64,000 bases of DNA from Mesodorylaimus sp. YZB2_4 (Eukaryota > Nematoda > Enoplea > Dorylaimida > Dorylaimidae): assembly GCA_030248295.1 (NCBI GenBank), contig JASANH010001383.1, forward strand, positions 1 through 64,000, given 5' to 3'. Position numbers and translations under genes: made by a program. Below the pieces are notes generated by a model. The model was not told the DNA's origin. It was given only the letters and a program-made list of their open reading frames with translations, and did no database searches. This document shows, piece by piece, positions 25,448-37,646 of this stretch (its first letter is position 1; each line of letters opens with the position of its first letter).

Positions 25448-27462
25448 AAGACTGGCTTGAGGGGACGAGAAAGAACAAACTTTTGAATGAAGTGATGTTG
25501 GTTAAACTGCGCAGGGAGCTTCTTGGACTTCTCTTTAACCAATTCACATTTTCACTTGAGTATCTCTTGGAGGAGGAGCGGTTCTTGCTGACGATCTAGC
25601 AGGTACAGGGTAAAAGTCGACCTGCAAGCATCGCGAGAAGTCGGCATACGAGTAGATTTTTCTGAAATTGTCGCCAGTAGTACGTTATTCTACGACCATG
25701 GAAAAAGACTTCTGAAATGGTGATTAGCGTACAGCACAGCCTCGCACCAGAAATGATCAGGGACCCTAGCCTAATTTTTGTTTATAAACAGGCCTTGCCG
25801 AAGCAGGGCCACCCAAAAAGTGTTAAATTTACTCCTTACGTTCCCCCACACGGAAATCTTTAGTAAAAGGCGAAGATTTAAACGAATTGTGGAGGAACCA
25901 GAGACAGCGAAGGAACTCTCACTATCTACTATATCAGCATGCATGAAACATCAAGTGCACGGGTCGGAGAAGGAGGGTAAAGCAATCGATATACAATACG
26001 AGGGCCTGAGGAGGGGGGCACAGTACGGCGATGTTGATCATGCTACGATGCAAGTTAGTAACTTTTAAAAAAGATTCGGATGTTGAGTGATGTGGTATAA
26101 TGAAAATGATGGTGATGTGACGATGGCGGAGTTGATGTCACCTTGATGAAAAAATCAAGGCGATTCATAAGATCGACTGCCTGATGTCCGAAAAAAACCA
26201 GAGAGAGCACCATTTTTTTTTCGTATTTCTTGAGGCAGTCGTGGCCACACACAACATGAGAAGGGGACGGGAGTGGCATAAGATACGCGCTTATTTTCAC
26301 AGGCTGCATAAAACTGAAGTAAACGGGATTCTTGAAAGAGTTTCCTTCTCTGATCTTGAGTAAAAGTTCGGAAAAGTCAGGTGAGCGACCGAAACACGCC
26401 AGAACACGCTCATATCGAGTAGGCACCCCTCTGCGAAAGGCGGGTTCTCGAGATCGAAACTGTCGTGCCGTTTATTAAACCAAACTCGAGCTGGTTATTT
26501 CGCTTTTTTGAACCCCAAATTTAAATTTAAGCTCCTTTGAGTTGGCATTCTTATCAGACTTATTCGTACTACTGTATCTTGCTGTTGATTTCTTTGAGAT
26601 CATTTTTATACTTTTTAACTCTTAGGCATTCTCACGTTTCTGCCGAATTCCAAGCCGCTGTTTCTGCAGCTAACGACTTTCGTGGACTGTTTGGCTCAAT
26701 CATCGAAGCGCACAGAAAATATGACTAAACTGCTACCGAACTGATCAAGCTAAAGAGTCGAGTGAAACTGACACCGCTCAGGTACAACCGCCCATGCTCA
26801 GGCTCAGGACAGGTGATGGATGATGATGATGATAAACCACTGAACGAATTGCAGTGCTGCAGTGATCTGCTACAAGCTGGAGGAAGTATGGAAGCTTTGA
26901 CTTGAAGCGCAGGTCTGACTTTTTTAAATCTGACTTTTTTAATCGTTTTATACGAACGAGTATCCAGTCATTGTCCTCGCAGCCATGGCCCAAGGATTTG
27001 TTTCTCAGGGTTTATGATTCTGTTTTCAACTTTATGATTCATAAATTTGAAAGTCTGTCGAAAAGGTGAGTAATAGCAACAACGTCGATAAACCTGTTTT
27101 TAATTATTATCATGTTTGCGCCAATGAGTAACGCTGTCATTGTATTGTTTTCCTCTTTCAGGCGGAACTGCACTTTGAACATCATTTCTGTGTGCCAGGC
27201 AGGCAGCTCGTTCGAATAAAGAAAGAGTGGGTGGCGCTGATTTTTTGTGGTCATCACGTCAACAATAATATCCTGGGTGATTTGAACTAAACGCATTTCC
27301 ATGTATGGTAACGAGATAAGGCTTGTCACACTGACGCAATGTGCAGACTAGTCTTCTGACACGTATGGCATCAACACCGCTGTCCTTTAAAGCAGCAACA
27401 CATCGCCAAAGCACCCCTTAGCGCGAGCTGTTTGCGAAAAAGTGAATTATATCTTGACAAAC
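25448..27462. other. Gene-free stretch between F-box and aminotransferase-like genes
   Basis: No gene called. It should contain the promoters of two divergent genes, the F-box gene (-) and the aminotransferase-like gene (+). Small open frames show no domain motifs. A segment at 26625-26728 (AEFQAAVSAANDFRGLFGSI) looks protein-like but has no partner exon that I could find. Confidence 0.4.
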
Positions 27463-30400
27463 ATGGATGGGAATGAGAATGAACGTGACGATAACTCAGT
27501 TTCGGATGAAAGTCTGACAGCCTTCCATTTTAATGGGTTCGTTGAACCGCTAAATTTCGTCGAACCAGAGGATTCGGATCAAGAATTTGAATTTGAATTT
27601 GAAAAGTGAGCGCATAATTTTATATTTATTCTGGTTTTAAAAATGGTTGCCGAGTTTCCTGGAAAGTTTTCTCTCTCAAATATGCCCCTGTGGCCTTGAT
27701 TGGAGCCTGCGGTTTAGGCCTTTTAGTGGCATTTTGAGACACGGACACGTTTTTTGACGAAATTGCATTCAAACGCAGATTTTTCAGGGATCCAGATTCA
27801 GCTGAAGATAGTGGCGCATCTGGAAATGAAATAACGTATAAAGGCGCCAGTATATCGTTCGATAAAACAAGTGACGATGGATGTCTAGCGTACACTGGTG
27901 TCCGCTCGCAGACTTCGATCGATGCCTACGATCAGGAGGATAGTCTCAGTAGCTTATCGAAAGATGTGCCAAAATACAGTTCGTCGAAGACGAGATATCA
28001 AAGTATTGATCACGACTATCACGAAAAATCGATCGCAGATGATGAACTTCCAGAAACTGAGTACGTGACAGCGGTGGAAAAATCCATTCTAAATGGCATA
28101 GGTAAGCTAGAAAACAGGAATGTGTAATTTTGTTTAAGAGTTTCTCTTTGTAGAAATCAATGAAAAACAAACATGTTGCATCCCTTTTTTGTGCGACTCA
28201 ATTCTTAATCCTCATCAATTACTTTTTGGATGGAAAAGTTCCATGCCGTGGTCTTTTCAGTTTTCCTTTCGAACATGGTACAGTAAGTCGGTTTACTGTG
28301 CTGTGACGATCGCTGCTCCAAATGGGGTTGTCTCTAATTTTTAACCTTGGAAAGTAAAATCTATGCAGTTGGAGGAAGAACTTTTTAAAAATTGAGTACT
28401 GACACTAGGGACACTTCTTGTAAATACTGTGAGAAACAACTTAATTTCGTGGGACAATAAAGTTCGCGGATTTCGTGGTTCGTCGTCGACCGCGAAAATT
28501 TCTTTCCGCGAATTTGTCCTGTACAAAACATAGCTCGGACAGGAAAGCTAATTTAGAGCTTGTCATTTGGAAAATTGGAGGGGAAATAGATTAAAACATT
28601 TCGCTACTCCGGTCTTACTGAGCGCAAGCTGTCATGGCTTGTTGTGAGATTGGACCAATTACAGTTTGTTCCAAATAGGATAGCTTAACAGCTTATAATT
28701 TACGGACTCAAAGGATTGACGACCACACTCAAACTTTTTGCAAGGACCTGGCCGCTTTTCTGAAGCAGTTTTTGTTCCTTGCTGAACTCTAAGAATAAAC
28801 CTGCAAAAATTGAATTAAAATCTGTTAGACACTGCGTGGTTTTCAGATAGTTTTGGATGTTCTGGGATTATTGGCTAACCTGTATTACAGCCGATGCATA
28901 GAAATAAAATTTGATGGTTAAGACAGGAAAATTGCTTGGCTGCACGGCAGGAAAAGCAATGTGAGGAAACACAGCGGCCGCGGTGGTGCAGCGGTTCGGC
29001 ATTCGTCTCCCCGTATTGCTTGGGTTCGATCCCCGGTTATGGAGGTCGGTTTGCGAACCATAAACCCTCGCTGACCTTGCGCGCCAGGCAGTGGGTGACT
29101 CACCCGGTACCGTCGAGTGCTCCGAGTGCTGAGACGGAAGCCAAACGAGTAAGCAGTCTCAGCCGTCGAACACCAAGTGGGGTCAACGCCCGCCCGCCAT
29201 CGTGCGAGGAAGTCGGTTTCCTGTCCAGGATGCCCTCACGTGGAGGTGCTCCTACTGGAGACACACAGAGGGACGTCGCTGTGTCCGCCGGTCCCCGCAC
29301 AGCCCTGCTTACGACACCGCTGATCGCAAATTTGTGTGGGCTTCAAGCCTTCTTTTGTTAAAAACTTGATGGCAGACTGATGCGCAAAATTTTTCAAATT
29401 TGTAATTTCTCTGAGCCACTTCCAAATAGATTACCATATCTCAAGAACTCATGAATGGATCAGCGTGATTTATTTGTAGGGATTCTAGTGGGATGTGTGG
29501 CAGTGTAAAGTACGAATTTCACTGCTGCAGGTCACGCGAAAGGTACGCAGGCTACGAACTTTTCGAACTCCGCCCGCTTTGACTGCTGGCGGGCTATAGG
29601 CAAAAGCGGGCCTCAGCCCACAAAAATTTTGAAACAAAAAAATGTGAAGAAACACAGGCGTAGACTCACTGTAAATGATGAATCCAATACATACTTAAGC
29701 CATGGTAAGGAAAGCTAGTAATGCGTACTGTGTGTGCGAGAAAGGAAAAGCTAAAACGGACATAGCGTTGGAATGCACTGCTTGGTGGCAGTGATTGAGA
29801 TACGCGCCCACGTGAGCAGCAAAAAATAAGAAAAGTTGGATGAAGCACGGAACCGCGAAATTTTTTTTCCGCGAGCATAGCCGAAATTGGGAAACCTCGA
29901 AAGTTTCTTACTGCGAAACCAAGTTACTTTACAGTATGCGATTACATAACATAAGCTCATCATGTCAAAAAAATTTAAATCTCCCGCCAAACTTACCGGC
30001 TCGGCTTCCCGGCATTTTTCATGCTGATGTAAGAGATCATTTTACGATGTTACACGTTTCATCCTTATCTTTTTAGTTGACATTTTTTATTTTGAGTTTG
30101 ACATATACTCGTAATGTAACGTTACTTTATTCTCTTTTTTACATGTCTTTCAGTGCTTGAGTGCAGTCTAACTGCTTCGCTGAAAGTAAAATCAATCAAT
30201 CAATCAATCAATCATCTGATTATTTAGTTTTCTTTTCTCTTTGAGAAAAAATTTTTGCTGGCGGTCGGCTTTGGCGCGAACCTTGCCATCCTGTAATCCA
30301 CGCATAACTAACACTCCATTCATCAGAGTTCTGGTTGCACATAACGTTAATACATGTTATGCATTTTCAAGTCGAGAGTCGACCAAAAATTGACAATTTT

Positions 30401-32951
30401 TACAGAATCAAGAAAAATATTTGAAACTACAACAGTTTTCGACATTTTTGACTGAACATCACTGATGTTGCTCCAGGATGCACAATTTTAGGTCATGGGC
30501 TTTGTCAACTTTACTTTCGACTTCCAAACACAAATATTCCGAGTTCACGCCCATCAACGACACAAAATGGGCCATGACATTTTTACATCGAATCTTGAAA
30601 GAATCACGACGAATTACGAAAACTGCAAATCCCTACTCTGAACTACCGAAACAATTGTTGGAAGACATTGACAAAGTGTTCGAATTAGCCAAGCAGAAAC
30701 CAGCTCGATTGAAATCCGTCATTGGTGTACATGTGGCCCCAGTTTCTGGCGAAGGGCGATGGAAAGACTTGGCAACACTAAAAATTGTAGTCGATAAAGC
30801 TCAGAATCGGAAACCACCACCCGGAGCACCAACAACTGAAGCCATTCGTGATCGATTATCTCAGCTGGGCTACGCAGTCGTCTCCTATTATTCGCAGAGA
30901 TACGCTTTAAGCGAAACAAAACTGCGCGCATTTGTATTCGATACTGGAAAAGATTTCAAAAAGTTTGCAGTCGATACGATCGCGAGAGAAGCATTATTCG
31001 CTTTAGCCAAGAATAAACAATCCGTATTATTGCCACGACCAAACCATCCAACAATGAGTATCTGGTTTGAACTTTTGCAAAATATGAATAAAATCACACC
31101 TGTATATTATAAGCGGAATCCGAATCAATTTTGGAGTTTAGACATGCTCGACCTAAGATTTCAATTACTGACTAATAATTCAATCGCGGCCATGTTTTTA
31201 TCAAATCCAGCTTACAATTGTGGTGGAGTTTGTACATACGAAGAGTTAGAATTTTTAGAAAAACTTTTGCATAAATCTGGGACAAGTTTAGTCGCGGAGG
31301 AAACGTTGGATTATTTGGTTTATGATACCCATTTACAAAAATCGATTGGTTTCTTGGACGTAAGTCCACGAGTTCCAGTGGTCATTGTTAGCACTTCGAA
31401 TCGATGGTAAGCTTAGTGCAGTTGGCGGGAATTTTAAATTCAAGCACGTAAACCTTTAGCTTTCGCCAGTTTTTATCAGGCTATTTGTGCGGGCGATAGT
31501 AGGAGTCAAAATTTTTAAAAAAAGTGCACACACTGTACATAGTGGCTACATTGAATTTCAAGAAAGATATTCTGGCCTTTGTAAAGATACGCAAATTCTA
31601 AGTTTCACTCACTTTCATACGCCCGATGTTGTGAAAATAACTCCTAAAAAGTGCATGTGTTTTGGTAGGTGTCATAAGTTTTCCGTATTCCCATTGCCAA
31701 ATGCGCTAATTTTAAAATTTGACATTCAACTTGGATGACTTTTTTCAACGAATTGCGGTATTTTTTGGTTTACAGTACATCGAGTAAGAAATCAAACAAA
31801 GACGCTGATTAACGCATAACTGACAGTAAGAGTAAGCAAAACCAGAATTTCAAACTCGCGCGCTTTGTTATCGGGATTACTGGAAGTCAGAGTACCTCTC
31901 CGATTACACCACAATATCTCTAGATATCATTGTCTCAACATTGCGCGCATGAAAAAGAATAAGATTTGGAGCTTGAGCATATTTTTAAGCATTGCATCAA
32001 TGGTCAAAATATCTTTTCGAATACATGCAGCAGCTACAATGCACTCGTCTCAATTACTTGATAGCATCGAAGTGGAGCCCCTACAGACTCTGTACGGAAG
32101 GAGATACGAGCTGTCTACAGGCTACTGTATGTTGTGCGTTTAATGCCAGAAGGTGGTGCTGTTTCATTCAGTAGGTTCTATGAAACAGTCTGTCTTTCAA
32201 ATGCAAATGTTTCTCAAATTTCCATGAAAAAATAACGCATTAAAAATGCGGGAAGACCCCGCGTAGTAGCTTTCATTAAAAATACACACCTCGCTGATTC
32301 AAAAAAGCTCAAAATCCTCTTTCGGATTTAAAAATTATTGATGGCTCCAGAAGTTTATCACAAATCTTTGGAGTTGCAGAAAGATATGAACCAGTGAATC
32401 GAGAAACAGCTCGCATACACTTTTTTAGGAGAATATTTGGCGGAGAAGGCCCTTACATCGCCTGGGCTTTAGTATACGACCCTGAAAATCGCCTGCCTCC
32501 ATATCTCTATGAACGACTGGCTGCACTTCAATCGAGTCAATCAATTCAAATGGAATCGTTGCCCAAACCAAGCGCACTCTCAGAAGTTCTGTACCACAAC
32601 GGATGGCCGAGTGACATTCGTCGATATCTGGCCACCAATGTGGATATTGCGTGTAGCATTCTCAATAAAGCCCCCGGTCTGAAGGTGGCTCCTGGAAAAG
32701 CTGGAACTTTATTACTTGTCCTAGTGGATTTGGAGAAGGCCTTTGGAAACAAGTTTGGCAGCGATGTAGATTTTGTATCAGCATTGCTTCATGAAGAGAG
32801 TGTCATTGTTTTAAGCGGTTCCATATTATTTGGTTGGCCAAATTGCTTTGCATTGGAAATTTATATGCGTCGAAGATCATTTCTGGAAGCATGTGAAAGA
32901 ATTGAAGAATTTTGTTCACGCCATGTCCTACCTGAATATGAATTGCTGTAA
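27463..32951 (+). CDS. Tyrosine-aminotransferase-like protein, probable pseudoenzyme
   Basis: Proposed exons 27463-27605, 27788-28101, 28261-28282 (22-nt microexon), 30477-31406, 31480-31523 and 32380-32951 stay in phase and give about 674 aa. The first 160 residues are acidic, serine-rich and unlike any aminotransferase. The rest follows tyrosine aminotransferase (PLP fold type I): VLLPRPNHPTMS for ILVPRPGFSLY, SNPAYNCGGV for NNPSNPCGSV, AEETLDYLVY for ADEIYGDMVF, and RRSFLEACERIEEFC near the C-terminus for MMLEACSRIQEFC. The key positions are changed: the Asn of NPxNP is Tyr, the Asp that holds the PLP ring is Glu, the Schiff-base Lys region reads STSNRW (Asn where Lys is expected), and the PGWRLGW arginine segment is FVRAIVG. 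Exon 5's donor (GTGCAC) is weak and its end is the least certain point; exons 1-3 could be a separate gene. A SINE lies in intron 3. Confidence 0.72.
28974..29345 (+). repeat. tRNA-headed SINE, family A, copy 1 (about 370 bp)
   Basis: Head: GCGGCCGCGGTGGTGCAGCG (A-box region) and GGGTTCGATCCCCGG (B-box). Body: GGTCGGTTTGCGAACCATAA, then GTGGGTGACTCACCCGG, then CAGGATGCCCTCACGTGGAG, GTGCTCCTACTGGAGACAC. Other copies are at 37932, 50112 and 54192 (reverse). It lies in intron 3 of the aminotransferase-like gene. The open frame across it is a by-product of its GC content. Confidence 0.85.
30190..30214. repeat. (AATC)n microsatellite
   Basis: About six units of AATC within the intron of the aminotransferase-like gene. 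Confidence 0.9.
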
Positions 32952-34543
32952 GAAGCGAATCAATGAATGAATTCTGATACATTCCGGATGCGATTTTGCC
33001 GAGGTGGTCGGTCATTCACGTGAGTAGTAAAGGTAGATCACTGTGGCCACATGTCGTCCATTACTAGTAAGGTCGTATTTCAAAGATGCGGTATTTCTTT
33101 GCGATATACTGTATGCATGTAATTTTTTGAACATGTTTTTTTACAATAAATTTATTGTAAAGCTTGTATCTTTTGAGGTCTCCATAGCAGACTTCTGAAA
33201 GATTACTCAAAGTTGCGAGTTGAAAGTCTTCTACAGAGGGTTCGCTGGGCGAGTTGAATAGCTGGTACCGTAACGTCGGCCACAGATTGCTGATGTCACC
33301 ATCCCTGACAGGAACCGTCAGGTCTTTTGCGTCATCGCAAATAGACATTGCGTTTAGTCATTTCCAGTTAAAGGTAAAAGAAATCTCAAATATGGTGCAA
33401 ATTTTCAACTCACCGCTGGAAATCATTTGCATAGTCACCCTCGAGTGCGCATACTATGCATGTGGCACCGCGAAAACGGCAGGTTTAGATTTTAGGATCA
33501 AAGTTCTTCCAAATAACTGCTCAGCACTCCGGCAGCAGTAAACTTATTGTTAGTTTCTCTCCTCTTTCATGCTCTTCCTCTCTGTCGCGAACGCAAGCAA
33601 GGATCAAGGTTGTCATAGCATAGGAATGCTAGTGATGTAAAGTGAGAATGTAAAGGTGGTGATAGAGGGTTCTGGAGATGATGAGAGTGTCGTTTCTGCG
33701 TGAATCGAGTGTACGGTTCGTTATCAAGTGTGTCTCCAAAATATACTATATTTCAATTAAATCAATGTGTGATTCCGTCGTCGCAGCGTCAATTTCCAAT
33801 GCGCGATCAATCGACGACACTCTCATCATGACATCGTGACAGGGTGTCCGCAGACAAACAGTAAGCCAAAGGATACTGTTACGCGGTTACGCGTTACAGC
33901 AACACAATTACGCGGTACCTACTGCACCAAAACGGTGGGGAAACTGTTTGAGGGGAAAATTATACTCGTAACCAAATGGATTCTTGCAGAAAAAACTGAG
34001 GAGGATTGAAATGCATATATTTGCGGTCACTTTTTCAAATCCTCGGGAATGTACAGTAGCGCGCGAGTTTGACTCTGCACTCGATTAGAAGGGTGACTCT
34101 ACAGTACCATGACACTAATTGTGAGTCGTTCATGGATAGGTTTTTATGACATGGTATTTGCCACAACCTGCCCAATTTATAAGGCATGCTAACCGAAGTT
34201 TGCATAGCTGTGTGTACCTTCTAAAATATCTGTGAAGGTCTAACATTCAAATCACTGTTTCATTTATTCAGTGTGCTTTTTGCTAAGAAATGCACCCACT
34301 TTTGCGTGGGGCAGGGATCGAGAATCTGATACTTGAACTGTGTGTCTCTAATTAAACTTTAGTTTGCAGATTTATGTCTTAATTTCACTGCCAGGAGTCC
34401 AATTTCTTTGCAGCAATTGATCAAGCAAGCAATAAAAGGGCTCACTTTGGAAGCAGGATTTCATTTTCACTCACAACTCGAGCCTGTGATCGCTTGTCAT
34501 TTATTTCAGATTGGAAAAAGTTTTGTTTTGAACTTGTTGAAAA
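32952..34543. other. Gene-free stretch before the peptide genes
   Basis: No exon recognised. It contains the LTR-like segment at 33583-33841 and should hold the promoter of the first peptide-precursor gene. Confidence 0.4.
33583..33841. mobile_element. LTR-like or foldback segment
   Basis: It starts TGTCGCGA and ends TCGTGACA, an 8-base near-perfect inverted end of TG...CA type. Inside are a perfect 16-base inverted repeat (ATGATGAGAGTGTCGT at 33678-33693, complement at 33814-33829) and an ATTAAA. No target-site duplication or internal retroelement coding is visible. Either a solo LTR or a small foldback element. Confidence 0.35.
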
Positions 34544-36332
34544 ATGACAAGAATAATTTTTCTTTCTGTTTTATTCCTGTTCGGTCTGATGTCATTGGCA
34601 CGACCTTTTCCAATCGACGATGATGGATCGAGCGAAAGTTTCTATTCAGATGATATTGGAGCACTCGAAAAACGAGCTCCTGTTTTGGTGAACGTGCCAT
34701 CGGGATCTCAGTAAGGGCCTGTGCAGTGAGAAGTGGGTGTAGCGTCGCTGACAGATCTCACAATAAAGTGAATTTGCAGGTTATTGTAGGTTGTTGCTCC
34801 CTGTTGCTGACCCTCCCCCCCCCCCCCCCCCCCCCCGCTGGTCAAGTTAGCGGACCCATATTCTACAATAGAGGGGTCCGCACTGTGGAACTTGTTTTTG
34901 ATAATACAGTATCTCCCAAACTGATGGAAATTTCGCGAAATCCAATTGGGGGCTCTCGGATACCAGGTCCTGCATTCTGGGGTAAAAAATTATCGAAATT
35001 CATCATGCGGCTCTCAAGTAGCGCTAAGAAACCCACCTGGAAGTATATAGCGTATTTTTTGTATAACCGCAAGAACTACAGTATCTTCTACTACAACTGT
35101 CGAACAGTTCACATTTTCATGTTACAAGAAGGGTGACCAGCGGGGGGTGGGGTTAAAAAAGACTGCTTCAACAGCAATGTGAACTCGAACAGGAAAGCCA
35201 CATGCACTTTCAGTATCTGCTGTACTGTACGTGCTGTAGATACAATTCTAAAGCCTCTGTGCTGCAAAAAGGATTGGGTTAGACTCACGTGATGAACTGG
35301 TGCACACTATCATTTCGTTGTCCACGCTTTTTTTTGGCACTCTGGCTTGTCTTTTGGAGAGAGATTCAGAAAAAAGAGGGTCTTGTGGTGGTTCCCTCCT
35401 TGGTTTGTCAGAAGCCTGGGCATAAAGACCTTGCAGTTTCCGCTGTCAGGCTAAGAGCATCTCTGAAGCGTGAGCTTAAGCTTCTCCACCAGTTCCCAGG
35501 ATAGTTCAATATCGTGCCACGTGATATTCTAATGCCGTCGCTATGAGTATGGATCCACAAGATTTCGCGAGGGTCCCACAGCGAACCATGTGAGGCTGCA
35601 TTTTGAGGTTCCAATTTTCGAATCACCCGCCTTTTCGATATACCTGTTGAGCAGGCTGGAATTAAGTAAATCAGCTGAAATTAATTTAGTGCTCGCGGGA
35701 CAATGTGAGAAAAATCAAAATTTTTGTCCGGAAAACCTGAAAAACTCTGGGAAAAGCGGTTCCCACTCCTTGTATGAACCCTGCATGCATTCCATACGGA
35801 AGCACTCGGGATTCTGCAAGTTTGCACATGGAACTGACCTTGGATATAGAGTGCGTACCAGGCTGGAAATAGATTCTAGCTTGTTGCGCATGGATCACCA
35901 GCTCGAGTCCATGCCAAAAACAAGGTTCTGGTTCTAATAATAAGCATTTCCTTCTAAGTTTTTCAGACAGTGTTTTGAGTCAAGGAATGCTTCGAATAGT
36001 GGGTACTAAACTTCCTCCAAAAAATTGGGTGCAATGACACCAAAAAAACGCTGAACCTGTGATAGCACTTTCTAATATGTACTGCTTGTTTTTTCAGCCC
36101 TGATCCGTTGCGCGCACTCATGCCTTTCCACAATTCCAAGGCCAATCTGAAACCGAAGCCAAGAAATGCTAAGCGAGGCATTTACGACGATGAACATGGT
36201 GGTAGAACAGGATCCCGCGCCCAATTAAAACTCGTGTTCCAGATTGACTTTGGATCCAATTACAATAATAGCACAAAAGGGGCTAAAATTTTTTCTTTGC
36301 AATTTGCAGATACAATTTTGTGTGCTAATTGA
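34544..36332 (+). CDS. Secreted peptide-hormone-like precursor A
   Basis: Two exons, 34544-34710 and 36098-36332, join in phase 2 to give 133 aa. The start is chosen because it yields a strong signal peptide: MTRII, then a FLSVLFLFGLMSLA core, cleavage near A19. An acidic spacer ends in EKR (dibasic), followed by a segment of about 38 residues beginning APVLVNVPSGSH and ending PRNAKR (second dibasic site), then an acidic tail starting GIYDDEHGG. No cysteines follow the signal peptide. Dibasic sites flanking a mid-size peptide after a signal peptide are the usual layout of neuropeptide precursors cut by prohormone convertases. I do not recognise the family. The C-terminal 40 residues look unstructured. 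The intron carries a C run near 34808. It precedes a gene with the same architecture by 411 bp. Confidence 0.68.
34808..34835. repeat. C homopolymer in peptide-precursor intron
   Basis: A run of about 27 C residues, prone to length error in sequencing, in the intron of precursor A. Confidence 0.9.
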
Positions 36333-36743
36333 GGCACTGATATTACATCCTGGTGAATCAATAAAACTAATTTGCCCTGTCATATAAACGCGTGGGTTTG
36401 TCCAAACTTAGCACTCGCCTGCACAGAATTCTTTCAAATACATGCTTAACGAACCTCTGTCGGCCAAAAGAATTTCACCTGTCAGGTTTAAAAAAGGGCA
36501 ATTATCTCATTCTGCTTATTGATCCGTCTCTAAGTACATATCGTCTTTTGCTTCGAGTTGCCTATACATGACAAGAATCTCGGAAAATTGTAACTTGAAC
36601 CCGTGCACCGCCTACAACCTAGAACCCTATCAAAGAGGTCATTTTTGTGGAAAAGAGTAGAAAAACGAATCCACCAATCGTTCCTTAGCTCCTTTCCAAT
36701 CGGCTAGTCTCCAAGATCTGACGACGTTGAGAAGACTCGGGTC

Positions 36744-37646
36744 ATGGCGTCTAAACTGGTTTGCGTCCTGGGCATTTTCTTATTGGTTGCGATGACTTGT
36801 AGCAGATGTGAAGGATTATCTTGGACGCCAGCAGGACGTCCCATATTCACGGGAAGGAGAGATGCTAACGCGAATAAAGTCCTGAATTCCAAGTAAGTAC
36901 ACACATATCCAAGATTTTTTGTGTATGTGCGCCAGACTTCTCAAAAAATAATTCCACTCATATCGCTGACAAAAGGGGCCATATCATAATCACCAATGGG
37001 TCATATCCTCAATAAAATTTCAAGTGTGCAATCGAATTTTCGATACTGGCTGACTACATACTGTATACCACAGACATATTTCTGCATTTTTGATGCTCGC
37101 ACCACACGCAGCATGTACATTCTGACCTGCCTGACCCAAGAAGCCGAAATCAAATATTTGGAGTGTCTCTTGCATATCATGGCGAAACTGCCTTTTTTGT
37201 GCTGTCTTCTGCTCCCATAACATCAGGTGTAGAGAATGAGTGTGGCAGGCTCCTTTATGAATACTCAGCTACGTGCAGATGAACTGGACATTTCGACCGC
37301 ATCCCACGCTCTTCACCAGGGGACAAGCGTGCAACATGAGAACGAGAACAAAAACCCGAGCGACAGAGAAAATGTAAAGTGAGATCACAAAAGCGCCCAT
37401 TGTTCTTGATCTCGGTTCGCACGCTTGCCCTGCTGATGAAAACCGTCGGATACGGGCGAAACGTCCAGTTTGTTTGCCCTGATACAGTTTCGAGTGAGTA
37501 CACTGTGCTGTATTTTCAGGTTTAACCGCATCAGCATACTTTCCATGCTGCCAGCCATATATGGGAAACAAGGTGGCAACAAAAGATGGTGGAAACAGGC
37601 TTACGATCCTGACGAAGACTCGTCTGTGATCGATGAAAATCGATAA
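36744..37646 (+). CDS. Secreted peptide-hormone-like precursor B
   Basis: Two exons, 36744-36892 and 37520-37646, join in phase 2 to give 91 aa. Signal peptide MASKLVCVLGIFLLVAMTC, cleavage around residues 19-24. It is followed by LSWTPAGRPIFTGRR: a Gly before a dibasic RR, the classical C-terminal amidation and cleavage signal, predicting a short amidated peptide ending PIFT-amide. Then comes a segment of about 33 residues containing FNRISILSMLPAIYGK and ending NKR (dibasic), then an acidic tail (AYDPDEDSSVIDENR). Layout, intron phase and intron position match precursor A, so the two are probably old tandem duplicates, although residue identity is low. The I-x-x-L-x-x-L-P spacing in the middle segment recalls pigment-dispersing factor, and WTP near the amidated end recalls spexin; both resemblances are too short to name it. 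Confidence 0.72.

Noticed and set aside
26537-26728. 63-aa frame with protein-like end AEFQAAVSAANDFRGL
   Set aside because: No domain recognised and no splice partner found; could be a lone terminal exon or a retroposed fragment, but support is too weak.
28936-29361. 141-aa open frame on the plus strand
   Set aside because: It lies almost wholly within a family A SINE; the open frame comes from GC content.
30478-31410. Stand-alone 310-aa gene starting at 30478
   Set aside because: The acceptor just before the ATG, the donor at its end, and the collinear fit of flanking exons to tyrosine aminotransferase favour an internal exon.
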